Assembly (NCBI GenBank): GCA_000381625.1
Contig: KB906767.1
Coordinates: 1,404,629-1,468,628, forward strand
Reading direction: 5' to 3'
DNA: 64,000 bases
Source of the DNA: Bryobacterales bacterium KBS 96
Lineage (GTDB): Bacteria; Acidobacteriota; Terriglobia; Bryobacterales; Bryobacteraceae
The position numbers and the translations under genes were made by a program. Positions 37,149 to 45,415 of the stretch are shown one piece after another. The notes below the pieces were generated by a model, which saw only the letters and a program-made list of their open reading frames with translations, was not told the DNA's origin and did no database searches. Positions within the stretch are counted from its first letter, which is position 1, and every line of letters begins with the position of its first letter.

Positions 37149-37361
37149 GTGAAGAAATACAGCGCAGTCGAAAAAGACAAGAGTGCAGGCCCGGATCATC
37201 GCGTACGGCTTCCGGGATTTTTGATCGAAGAAGAGGTCGGCCTCGGAGACCTCATCAAGAAGACGACCTATGCTATGGGCGTCAAGCCGTGCAGCGGCTG
37301 TGAGAAGCGAGCTGCTGCGCTAAACCGCTGGATGACCTTCTCACGTCGACCACAGAAATGA
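37149..37361 (+). CDS. Small CxxC protein of the protease locus, copy 1
   Basis: A 70-residue protein with GTG start behind GGGAGACAGAGCT. The core is VRLPGFLIEEEVGLGDLIKK then TTYAMGVKPCSGCEKRAAAL and NRWMTFS. The CxxC pair in KPCSGCEKRA could bind metal or serve as a redox pair. A second copy (40604-40810) is 60-70% identical by eye and lies beside the second Cys-rich gene. The gene sits between the S8 protease and the PatG-like gene. Its LPGF sequence echoes the LPxFS leader of the Cys-rich proteins, but I cannot show a link. Confidence 0.75.
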   Translation: MKKYSAVEKDKSAGPDHRVRLPGFLIEEEVGLGDLIKKTTYAMGVKPCSGCEKRAAALNRWMTFSRRPQK

Positions 37362-37382
37362 TTTGGTTCCAGGAGGAACACA

Positions 37383-38330
37383 ATGGACCAACCGCAGAAC
37401 AGAATTCAAGAGCAAACCGTAATCGCATCTCCGGTTCAGGAGGATCGCCCTGCGCCCGTTACGTCTTCGGTCGAGTCGGCGGCCCATACCGTTTTCCCTC
37501 AGTCTTGCGGTGCGGCCGCCGCCGCGACCGCGCCGGTCGCCAACGGAGGAGCGCCACGCTCGCCGTCCTGGATCTATGCCATCGGCAAAATTGAGGCACG
37601 CTTCCCCAGCGTCTCTGTAGAGAAGGAATTCGCCCAAGCAGCAGGGCGGGCCGACACCAAGACTCAAACCGATCGCCAGGCATTCCACGCCACACTCTCC
37701 AAACCGGAGAACCGCTACCTGGGCCGCCAGCTTTGTTTCGTCATGACGATCGAGGGAATGGAGACCTATATCGTGGTGCCGCGTGATGCGTCCGACTTGG
37801 GCCTGCTGATCGACGCCGTTCGGCCCAATCCCAGCCCGTTGGACCTTGACGTGTTGATCGGCATAAAGGGGCCTGTGGCCCCGCCTCAGATGTGCAACGG
37901 TTTAATGGTTCCCATTGTCGTTTTCGACCAGATTTACTCCTTCGATCGCGAGGCTCTGATTAAGGCGATTCCTAAGCCCGAGAAAGCTTCTGCTCAGGAG
38001 TTCGTTCCCGCGGCCGAAGAACTGTTCGATCGCATCATGCAGATGACCGACAACGCTGGGGCCACGAATGAACATCGCGCGTTGAATTACTTGGCAGTCC
38101 GGTATCAGGCCATTTATGCAAAGGCTGCCGAGGCCTTCGCCAACAACGCTTCACTCACTGCGGTGGATGTTGTCCCCTCGTCCATGAACGGCACGCGCAA
38201 CATGGTTAATGTCATTTTCTCCTACACCAACCGTAAAACGGATGTGACGGAGAAATTCTTCTGTCGGGTTGACGTGACCGACGAGTTTCCATTCATGGTG
38301 AAAAAACTTTCGCCGTACTACGATCGATGA
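37383..38330 (+). CDS. PatG-like C-terminal-domain protein
   Basis: A 315-residue protein behind an excellent ribosome site (CAGGAGGAACACA). The first 60 residues are low complexity (Ala/Pro/Val/Thr). The rest resembles the non-protease C-terminal region of PatG-type cyanobactin proteins: PSWIYAIGKIEARFPSVSVE, RYLGRQLCFVMTIEGMETYI, VVPRDASDLGLLIDAVRPNP, MVPIVVFDQIYSFDREALIK, then a helical and beta C-terminus (NEHRALNYLAVRYQAIYAKA). It lacks the subtilase domain, which the upstream S8 gene provides separately. Its biochemical role in cyanobactin pathways is not settled, perhaps scaffolding or substrate handling. Confidence 0.7.
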   Translation: MDQPQNRIQEQTVIASPVQEDRPAPVTSSVESAAHTVFPQSCGAAAAATAPVANGGAPRSPSWIYAIGKIEARFPSVSVEKEFAQAAGRADTKTQTDRQAFHATLSKPENRYLGRQLCFVMTIEGMETYIVVPRDASDLGLLIDAVRPNPSPLDLDVLIGIKGPVAPPQMCNGLMVPIVVFDQIYSFDREALIKAIPKPEKASAQEFVPAAEELFDRIMQMTDNAGATNEHRALNYLAVRYQAIYAKAAEAFANNASLTAVDVVPSSMNGTRNMVNVIFSYTNRKTDVTEKFFCRVDVTDEFPFMVKKLSPYYDR

Positions 38331-38397
38331 TTGCTAAAGCCTGGTTGGGCTCTCACCCTGCCCTGAGCGGTTCGGCTAACGAGAAAGGATTTGGAAC

Positions 38398-39249
38398 ATG
38401 GCGCTTCCGAGATTTTCCGGCGAGGCTTCGCTTTACAAGACGAATGCATTCTACAGAGGCCATGCCTCAGTCCCACAAGGGCCGCCGCCGAGTGGATTGG
38501 TCGTTCCCGCATATCGCCCTCTCCCTGTTACTCAAGCAGATTGTGATTATTGCAACGAGGGGTGTGACAACGGTTACGAGGGCTGTAATGCACTACTCAC
38601 ACCACTTACGTTCGCTTGCCCCTTTTTCCCTCCGGCATGTGCTGCCCTAGCAGCGGGGCAATTGGTATGCGATGGTGAGTACGCTGGATGCCGTTCGTAT
38701 TGCTTGCTAGGGCATTGTTGTCCCAAGGTCTGCGGCTTTCCAGATCCGTTGCATCCGGGTTTAGGTTGCTGCGAAAGTGGAGAGCACTGTGTGGACGAGA
38801 ATGATCCCAATTCACGCTCTGGGTGCTGTCCGAGTGATCGATCCGTATGTGGTGGCAAGTGTTGCAATTCAGGAGAAGTCTGCGTTGGGGATTTCTGCTG
38901 TCCTGCTGACGCGACAACGGTTTGCAATGGAGTCTGCTGCACCGGCTCCTGCACTCCGGGAGGAGAGTGTTGCCCATCTCCGAGCCATGTGTGTGGCAAT
39001 GACTGTTGCCCTCCCTTTAACAAGTGCTGCAACGGACAGTGCTGCGGAGCTTACCAGCAATGTGATCCGACGCTTGGAATATGCACGAATCCGCCTCCAC
39101 CGCCGCCGGCCAGTTGCCCACCCGGGTCTGCGCCCTGCGGTATCCCTGACAACACTGGGGTGATACGAACTTGTTGTCCTCCTGGATTGATGTGCTGTAA
39201 CTATACGCCTGAATTTGGACCAGAATGCAAGACATCGTGCCTGCATTAG
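38398..39249 (+). CDS. Cysteine-rich protein with leader-like N-terminus, copy 1
   Basis: A 283-residue protein with about 46 Cys (16%). The N-terminal 45 residues lack Cys and start MALPRFSGEASLYKTNAFYR; the rest is built of CC-x-CC knots such as CCPSDRSVCGGKCCNSGEVC and CCPSPSHVCGNDCCPPFNKC. No typical signal peptide, so the leader is not a Sec signal; it shares LPxFS-x3-SLY-x-T-x-N with the second Cys-rich protein at 39474. Probably a substrate of the nearby S8/PatG-like protease pair, or a disulfide-rich surface protein. The ribosome site is AAAGGATTTGGAAC before the ATG. Confidence 0.8.
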   Translation: MALPRFSGEASLYKTNAFYRGHASVPQGPPPSGLVVPAYRPLPVTQADCDYCNEGCDNGYEGCNALLTPLTFACPFFPPACAALAAGQLVCDGEYAGCRSYCLLGHCCPKVCGFPDPLHPGLGCCESGEHCVDENDPNSRSGCCPSDRSVCGGKCCNSGEVCVGDFCCPADATTVCNGVCCTGSCTPGGECCPSPSHVCGNDCCPPFNKCCNGQCCGAYQQCDPTLGICTNPPPPPPASCPPGSAPCGIPDNTGVIRTCCPPGLMCCNYTPEFGPECKTSCLH

Positions 39250-39299
39250 TATCAAGCGGCAGAGGATCACGTTACAATTCGAATGGCGACAGCCGAGTG

Positions 39300-39473
39300 A
39301 CTTGCAGGTCGGGTGCGCTGGCCTTGTTATGGTCCGGATTTCCCGCGGCAACAGCGGCGCAGGTCAAAGCCGCCGTGATAGATGTCACGCGTCCCAGGCC
39401 TCCCACGATAGTCCCTCCGCTTTTAAATGCGCGGCCAGCATATCAGCTTCTGCTTGCAAGGAGCCGCGGGTAG
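39300..39473 (+). pseudogene. C-terminal fragment of a second S8 protease
   Basis: The plus strand encodes SGALALLWSGFPAATAAQVKA then PPTIVPPLLNARPAYQLLLARS and a stop. This aligns with the end of the S8 protease at 36265 (TGAIALLWSEFPRATAARIK; RTIAPPLLDAWSAYAAMS). The nucleophile Ser and all catalytic parts are missing. It shows that a second protease copy existed here and was destroyed. Confidence 0.8.
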
Positions 39474-40358
39474 TCAACATGGATTACAAGCCTTGTCGCG
39501 GCAGTACCAGCCTTTTGGACATGTACCGACAAAAGCGCCCTGTTGATATTTCTTGCAATTTTGGAGACCAGGGATCTTAGTACAGTCGCAGAAACCGCCG
39601 GTGCAAACCGCCCCTTGCCTGCACACCTTGCCGCAAGAGCCGCAATTCCCGGGGTCCGAGTTCAGGTCGGCACACTTATCCCCGCAATCCGTTAAGCCGG
39701 CCTGGCATTGACACACTCCGTTGATGCATTGCCTTTTGGCGGGGCATACGATTCCGCATGCACCGCAATTAGCGGAGTCCGAACTCAGGTTCGCACAGTA
39801 TCCGGAGCACCCCGCTTCCCACGGTGCGCAGCAGAGGCCACGATCGCAATGAAAACCTCTTGGGCAGGGCGGAAGCTGTTGGCAGTCAATCTGGTCCAAG
39901 TAATGGTAATAATCGGCACGGCTCATGCAAAGTCCATACGCACCGAAATCTTGAGGACTGGCACCAACAGAAAGGCTGATCGTGCAAAGTTCACGCATTC
40001 TAGAATAGGTCTGGTCGGCGCGGGTCAAGCATTCGAATTTTATGTCGTCGCACGCGAGGGTCTGAGCCGCCGGCCCCTGAATCGGGTTTGGCCGCGTGAA
40101 CGCTAGCGTAACGGCTATCCCGGTTTTCCAATCGTTCGTGGAGGCACCAGTGAAGTCGTATTCGACCGCTTCCACGATGTGACTATGCGGGACCGACCGC
40201 GGTTCATCAATTCCTGCTGGCTCAAGGTGCAAATGGGGAGCGACTGCAGGAGGATCACCTCGGCGGGGAGCATTCATCATTGCGCCAGGTAACGTAGCCA
40301 GATAAGAATTTTTCGTTCGGTACAGCGAACGGAGAGCGGAAAATCCTGGAAGACCCAT
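39474..40358 (-). CDS. Cysteine-rich protein with leader-like N-terminus, copy 2
   Basis: A 294-residue protein with about 30 Cys. Start is ATG 40358, 9 bases after GAGAGG (a TTG at 40364 is also in frame). The leader reads MGLPGFSALRSLYRTKNSYL. Residues about 60-150 form a beta-rich globular part (DWKTGIAVTLAFTRPNPIQG); the C-terminal half is a Cys-repeat region (CSGYCANLSSDSANCGACGIVC, DCGDKCADLNSDPGNCGSCGKV). The leader matches copy 1 and the upstream bases are conserved too. Convergent with copy 1 on the other strand. Function unknown. Confidence 0.8.
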   Translation of the reverse strand: MGLPGFSALRSLYRTKNSYLATLPGAMMNAPRRGDPPAVAPHLHLEPAGIDEPRSVPHSHIVEAVEYDFTGASTNDWKTGIAVTLAFTRPNPIQGPAAQTLACDDIKFECLTRADQTYSRMRELCTISLSVGASPQDFGAYGLCMSRADYYHYLDQIDCQQLPPCPRGFHCDRGLCCAPWEAGCSGYCANLSSDSANCGACGIVCPAKRQCINGVCQCQAGLTDCGDKCADLNSDPGNCGSCGKVCRQGAVCTGGFCDCTKIPGLQNCKKYQQGAFVGTCPKGWYCRDKACNPC

Positions 40359-40531
40359 TTCCAAATACCTCTCAAATCGGCAATCGCAACGACGGTTGGT
40401 ATGAATTCATTCCTGGTTGCTCTGGTGCCGGCAGACGTTACGCTGATCGACGTGTCCTTATCCGCCTTAGAACCGGTGTTGGGGGCAGCGCCCTCGGCGG
40501 CTGTCGCCCCCTTCAAATCCGTGTGCTCCAT
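40277..40531 (-). CDS. Short Ser/Ala/Thr-rich frame before Cys-rich copy 2, doubtful
   Basis: A frame of up to 84 codons from ATG 40531 begins MEHTDLKGATAAEGAAPNTG and overlaps the Cys-rich gene by over 80 bases. It stands where the PatG-like gene would be in the plus-strand copy of the locus, and its first 50 residues have a similar low-complexity character, so it may be the stump of a deleted PatG-like gene. No ribosome site of quality. Confidence 0.3.
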   Translation of the reverse strand: MEHTDLKGATAAEGAAPNTGSKADKDTSISVTSAGTRATRNEFIPTVVAIADLRGIWKWVFQDFPLSVRCTERKILIWLRYLAQ

Positions 40532-40603
40532 AAGAATCTTCGCCCTTCCCTTAAGGTCACTTGCGGATGCGGACAAACGAGTTCTTGTCCCACGCGATTG
40601 GAT

Positions 40604-40810
40604 TCATCGCGAGAAGACCGTCCAGCGGTTGAGAGCGGCAGCACGCCTCTGGCAGCCAGCGCAGGGTTTGATCCCCATCGAGTAGGTGATCCGCTTGATG
40701 GCATCGCCGAGACCGACCTCTTGTTCTCTATCAATCAGGAACCCGGGGAGCCGAACCACATGGGGCTGCCGTTCGGTACTCTCCGGTCGCGCTTCATTCT
40801 TTTTTCCCAC
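40604..40810 (-). CDS. Small CxxC protein of the protease locus, copy 2
   Basis: A 68-residue protein, GTG 40810 behind AGGAGGTCCTGGCC. Core: VVRLPGFLIDREQEVGLGDA, IKRITYSMGIKPCAGCQRRA, AALNRWTVFS. It is a clear paralogue of 37149-37361 and has the same CxxC and LPGFLI blocks. Here it is upstream of the second Cys-rich gene, in the reverse orientation, so the locus contains an inverted partial duplication. Confidence 0.78.
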   Translation of the reverse strand: MGKKNEARPESTERQPHVVRLPGFLIDREQEVGLGDAIKRITYSMGIKPCAGCQRRAAALNRWTVFSR

Positions 40811-40990
40811 GGCCAGGACCTCCTGGGCTCGGAATTCTGTCTTAAAACAGCCCTGGGCATTTATCTTACCCCTTGGTGGAGGTGGCCGCAAGCGCGAGTC
40901 TTGTCCAATGCAAGGGGAGCCTGAAGAAGCAGTATGTTTCTAAACGCAAGATGAGCCTGAAAGGAGGAGGAGGGTTCTGCATGCTGAGGA

Positions 40991-41602
40991 TTGAACGTCA
41001 GCGTGAGAAATGGGGAACGGTTAAGCGTGGAACAGATCCGGGCGTTTCTGGAAGCAACGGATGAAGTGCAATTTGAAGCGGCAAACCGGGCCGAGGTATA
41101 CGGCTGGGTGAGCCGGACATTATGCGAGCAGGAGTATTGGAAACAGAGCAAAGCGACCAAGCGGCTATTGCGGCGCTATCCGGAGAAGATGACCGGGCTG
41201 AGCCGGGCGCAGATGACACGATTGATCACAGCCTATGTAGAAACGGGTGTGGTGGAAGCACGGCGCTACCGGCGGCATCGCTTCGCGCAGCATTACAGCA
41301 ACGCGGATGTAGCGTTGCCGGCGGAGGTAGATGAAGCGCGCGAAACGCTCAGCGGACCCTGCGGTGTACCGGAGATCTCAACGGATAAAAAGGGGAAACA
41401 GCGGCGCCTATATCGACGCTACGCCACACCGTGGGAACTGCTGCGCCAAGTGCCGCAGTTCACTGGTCACCTAAGGCCGGAATTCAGGCCGACGGAACTG
41501 GAGCGCCAAGCCAACCAGCTCAGCGACACGCAAGCCGCTCGCCAGATGCAGGAGGCTAAGCGCAAGCTGTTCGCCGGACTAAAAGAAAAACGGAGCGCAT
41601 GA
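40991..41602 (+). pseudogene. Internally deleted integrase-type transposase
   Basis: A 203-codon frame starts like a large IS transposase of the integrase-core type: LSVEQIRAFLEATDEVQFEA, EVYGWVSRTLCEQEYWKQSK, MTGLSRAQMTRLITAYVETG. After ARETLSGP it jumps to what looks like the C-terminal end (LYRRYATPWELLRQVPQFTG, RQANQLSDTQAARQMQEAKR). The DDE core, about 200 residues, is missing, yet the frame is preserved. It cannot transpose itself but could still bind its IS ends. Confidence 0.65.
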
Positions 41603-42176
41603 AAACGGCTGGGGAAATGACAGCCTATGGACACAACGGGCGGTGGAAAATTGGAAGGCCAACCACCGGCTTCCCACTTCCCACCGCTCCACGATTGCCC
41701 TGAATAAGAATTTAAAACCACAAACAAGGAGGCCTCCAGCGCGGAACTCCGTTCCCCGCTTCAGGCTCATTCTTCGATTAGAAAATGCTCAGAAACATGC
41801 GCAGAGTCACATGCCCGTTTTCAGCAAGTTAGAAGTGCGAGTTTGATAGACGTTTTTGACAACACCTTGAAAATGAACGAACGCCCACAGTTACGGTACT
41901 AACCGACTTAGGTTACTCGGACGAAATGTTGAGGTAATCCGGTTTCCGGGATTCAGATCCTCTGCCGCGGAAGAGATCGCCGAGGTCATGCCAGACTTTA
42001 GAGCCCGGCCAGTTCGACCTGGAGGCCAGCGCGATTGCGGGCGTGCTCAACCAAGCCCACGACGAATGTGCACATGCTCGTGTCGCCACTGAGGAGATCG
42101 AGCAATCCGCCGAACATCGCCATAAAGTTCGTGACGCCGCAGGCCGTCACACGTCAGGCTGTCGAGAGCCGGAAGC
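41603..42176. other. Stretch of IS tail and eroded sequence
   Basis: The first 150 bases continue the tail of the deleted transposase. A frame at about 42010-42140 reads FDLEASAIAGVLNQAHDECA, with no match I recognise. No intact gene. Confidence 0.4.
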
Positions 42177-43088
42177 GTGAGAGCGTACAGCGCATCCAGC
42201 GAAGAAGCTCTGCGCGCCCGCAATCTACTGAACGACTGGGCCGGCGAAGGTTTCCTCACTGAAGCGCAGTACCAGCGCATGGAACAGGAAACAGTCTGTG
42301 AACTCCACTGCACCAACATTTTCCTGCGGCTCGTCTTGTTCCTCTTTACCCTGATCATCGTGGGCGCCGCCGTCGCGCTGTTTTTTGTGGTTTTTGTCTC
42401 GCAACCGGCGGCGCAAACCACAGGCATTTTCCTGCTGATCTTCGCTGCCATCTCATATGCGACCGCCGAATTCGCTGTTTCGCGGGCCCGGCTCTATCGC
42501 TACGGGATCGAGGAAGCCCTCGCCGCCTGCTCGGTTGGCTTTCTCTGCGCGGGAATGCAGGCCGCTTTGTTCAGCGGTCGCCCTTATTCGCCGAAGCCGG
42601 ACGGAATGGAATTCCTGGTTCCCACCGCCGGCGCCATCATTTCGCTCTGGATATGGCGTCGCTTCGGGCTCCCCTATGCCTTTCTCGCCGCGATGATCTT
42701 CGTCCTCTGGGCGCCAGGCTACTGGACGTCGTCCCATTCGCTGCAGCATCTGATCGTCGCGGCGTTCTACGCAGCCGGCCTGATAACCGTGGCCGCAGTA
42801 CGCTCCCGCAACCGGTTCGCGTACCTCAACGACGGGTATTCGATGGTCGAAGCGCTCCTCTGGATCGGCATCTACCTGGCGATCAACCTCCAGCTTTCGT
42901 CGGTGGACCTGCTTGGGCGGTGGTGGGGTGGCCCTCGGACCACCACCGGATTCTCGAGGACGTTCTACTGGGCCACCTGGCTGCTGATCTGGTGCCTGCC
43001 ACCCGCCGTACTGTGGGCACATCCCGATCGCGTGCCCCTTTGCCCTGGCGCACGCGAATCACCATGCGTTGGCTGTCAATATCACTAA
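42177..43088 (+). pseudogene. DUF2157-like multi-span membrane protein, C-terminus lost
   Basis: From GTG 42177: a soluble start (RARNLLNDWAGEGFLTEAQYQRMEQETVC) and then about eight membrane spans (FLRLVLFLFTLIIVGAAVALFF, TGIFLLIFAAISYATAEF, FLVPTAGAIISLWIWRRF, AMIFVLWAPGYW, AFYAAGLITVAAV). This layout is that of DUF2157-type inner-membrane proteins. At about 43018, after PPAVLWAHP, sequence similarity ends and the frame runs antisense through a recombinase fragment, so the C-terminus has been replaced by an insertion or deletion junction. Confidence 0.65.
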
Positions 43089-43498
43089 CCTTGAGACGAA
43101 CGACCTCGGCACGGCGCAACCCTGTGCCGTATAGAATCATCAAAATCGTTCGATACAGCAGATTCGGCGCCGCTTCGATTAGTTGAGTGACTTCTTCATG
43201 ACTCAGCACGACGGGAGTTTTTTCGGCGTCTTCGGAAACACCCGATCGTCGAACACCAGATCGCGCCGCTTCAAAACCTTCTTGAAGAGAAAGCGCAAAG
43301 CCGAAATCCGAATCTCGACCGTACCGGGCGCCAACTTTTTTGGAGAAGATGGACTTGATAGTGCCGCAATTCTTCGGCACTCATCTGCTCTGGAGACTTG
43401 TTGTAATGTTCGGCAAACTCTCGCACAGCGAAAATGTAGCCGGGAATCGTTTCAGAAGAATAATTTCGACGCTGAAGTTCCTCCAACATCGTCGGCAA
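43018..43498 (-). pseudogene. Tyrosine recombinase (integron/XerC-like), broken
   Basis: Minus-strand recombinase pieces in several frames. The N-terminal core-binding part is MLEELQRRNYSSETIPGYIF then AVREFAEHYNKSPEQMSAEE; the middle KKLAPGTVEIRISALRFLFKK; the catalytic start TPVVLSHEEVTQLIEAAPNL, ILYGTGLRRAEVVRLKVSDI (first Arg), ending at GKGARDRDV. The His/Arg box and Tyr are missing. Its cut end coincides with the cut end of the membrane-protein gene at about 43018. Confidence 0.75.
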
Positions 43499-43716
43499 TT
43501 CGCTATTAGGTATTCGATCCTGACGGCTCCCGGTTCGGGGAAAGCCATCGGTTTTTAGAAATTCCTTGGACTACCCCACACCCCTTTCAGAAAAGCATTC
43601 TTTTCGTTGGGCTGGAAGTCGAATTTTGAGGCGCACTCGCTCGCCATCTTACGAACACTTTCGCCGCGTATGCGTGGAATCCACGGGATGCCGAACACAA
43701 GGGCGTTTAGCGGGAC

Positions 43717-44154
43717 CTATTCCGCTTCTCCCCATTCACTTTCTTCCGGTGCGTCAGTGGGGCTCGAAAATTCAAGTCGATAGCCGTCAGGATCGGTAAG
43801 CGGTACTACCCACAGGCCGTTTCCTACAGAGGGCCGATTCCGAGCATCAACACCGCGCGATTTGAACTCGCGATAGAGAGCGAGTGAGTCTTCGCACATA
43901 AAGACAACGGAAGCGCCAGTTCCGAGCGGTTCACTTGGCCGACGTTGCGGTGGGAATTCTTGCAGCATGATCGCGGCGTCACCAAGCTCAAGCCAGCACC
44001 AACGAATTTTTCCATCAGAAGGATAGTGTTCGTCGCACTTTGGAACCCACCGGCGCTTGATTGTGAACCCAAGCCCGTCGATGTAGAACCGCAGAGAAGA
44101 TTCCATGTCCACTACGCCAAAGAAGGGCACTGCCTGTTTGACACTTGCGCTCAT
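43717..44154 (-). CDS. VOC-family (glyoxalase/bleomycin-resistance-like) protein
   Basis: A 145-residue vicinal-oxygen-chelate protein: two beta-alpha-beta-beta-beta modules. First module KQAVPFFGVVDMESSLRFYIDGLGF and WCWLELGDAAIMLQEF; second VVFMCEDSLALYREFKSRGVD and VVPLTDPDGYRLEFSSPTD (metal-ligand Glu in the final LEF). Substrate unknown: members act as dioxygenases, isomerases or resistance proteins. Single gene on the minus strand. Confidence 0.92.
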   Translation of the reverse strand: MSASVKQAVPFFGVVDMESSLRFYIDGLGFTIKRRWVPKCDEHYPSDGKIRWCWLELGDAAIMLQEFPPQRRPSEPLGTGASVVFMCEDSLALYREFKSRGVDARNRPSVGNGLWVVPLTDPDGYRLEFSSPTDAPEESEWGEAE

Positions 44155-44506
44155 AGTGGTCGCTCCAACGCTGAATCCATGGTGAACGAATCATATGCCA
44201 TATTGATCGGAGCTAATCAAGTCTACGAGCTGTAAACGATCACTCCTCCGCCAGTCAGAATGCAATCTGAAATGCGCGTTAGCGGTACCAATCCGGTCCA
44301 CAGAGCTTGAGCAAGTGCTCGATGAGTACATTGCCCCGATACGGTCAACTGACGATCACACACTGACAAACCACGACGGTCGCCGAGTTGATAACGGCAA
44401 CCCGTCGACCGTCGTAGGCCCGTTCGGGGCATAGATCAAACAGTGATTCTCCGGCCCTTGCACGCCCAGCCATTGAAAAGGAAAGAGGCGGAAAGTAAAA
44501 GCCCTA
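44155..44506. other. Intergenic stretch, no gene seen
   Basis: No recognised frame. Only short accidental open frames. Confidence 0.5.
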
Positions 44507-45136
44507 CTAAATCGCAATCGCGCCCAGGCCGAACCAGACGCCGACTGACGGATAACCGAAGCTGGTCATTTTCCGCTCTAAGGGCGTCAGAATTTGTACA
44601 GGCTTCAACCATGTGTAGGGAACCGCCCCGAGTTGCCCCTCCGTCTCCCTCATGATCTTTGCACACAGATTATCCGGAGCAATACGGAAACCGACCTTAT
44701 CGGTTTTAGTCTTTTTCCGGGGGCAATCTGATGAAAGGCAAGCCAAGTGAATCAGGCCGACAGCCGGGGTGGTTGGACACTGCCGTTTTGCTTCTTGGAT
44801 TTGTTCGATCAGGCGATGTAGCTGTTTCTTTCTATGGTCAGCCGAATCCCTGCGGAAAAAGAGTTTCGCTTCGATAACGAACGCAACGCTTTCGTCTGGA
44901 GTGTAACCAACGATGTCTGGAATGCGGGTTCCAGCGACACATCTAGGTATATTCGCGTAGCACTGCTCGCCGTAGATGGTGAAGGTTTCAGTGGTGGAGA
45001 TAGCGCTTAACGCCACGAAGGATTCAGCATTGAACCACCCCTCGCGTCTTGGTCCAGCAAGGATGTCTACTACTTGCTGCTGCTTGGCAGTGAAGTGTTT
45101 GAAGATTGCTTCAATCGCTTCACGTTCAAGTGCCAT
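44507..45136 (-). CDS. Unknown protein with PD-(D/E)XK-like nuclease motif
   Basis: A 209-residue protein. The stretch VAGTRIPDIVGYTPDESVAFVIEAKL carries Asp74 and Glu89-x-Lys91 in the spacing and beta-strand setting of PD-(D/E)XK nucleases; Glu38 in the helix NAESFVALSA could be the fourth active-site residue. The rest is helical and basic (RLIEQIQEAKRQCP). No partner methylase is adjacent. It may be a restriction-like enzyme or a solitary defence nuclease; fold assignment from motif only. Confidence 0.6.
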   Translation of the reverse strand: MALEREAIEAIFKHFTAKQQQVVDILAGPRREGWFNAESFVALSAISTTETFTIYGEQCYANIPRCVAGTRIPDIVGYTPDESVAFVIEAKLFFRRDSADHRKKQLHRLIEQIQEAKRQCPTTPAVGLIHLACLSSDCPRKKTKTDKVGFRIAPDNLCAKIMRETEGQLGAVPYTWLKPVQILTPLERKMTSFGYPSVGVWFGLGAIAI

Positions 45137-45415
45137 TGCTTCCCCCTAACGACGATCATAGGCGAACCCGTAACGGGAAGTCCCCTTGGATCAGGGGGCT
45201 ACTCTTGAGGCTCAAGGCCGATGTTGTCGTTGACGGCATTCCTCAGTCGCTGTTTGCAGCAGGTACCGTTCGGTTGTTTGGACGCTGAGACATGCTTGCA
45301 CGTCAGAAGATGCATGCTGTAGAGATCAAGAATACGCCGCGCTAGAGAACGGAATTTGAGGGAAGACGGCGACCTACATTGGAAGGCCGATGGCGTATTC
45401 GTCAGGCAAGCAATG
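45137..45415. other. Intergenic stretch, no gene seen
   Basis: Nothing recognised between the nuclease-like gene and the esterase gene. Confidence 0.5.

Noticed and set aside
39708-40106. Plus-strand frame opposite the second Cys-rich gene
   Set aside because: Antisense of the Cys-repeat region; no ribosome site or homology.
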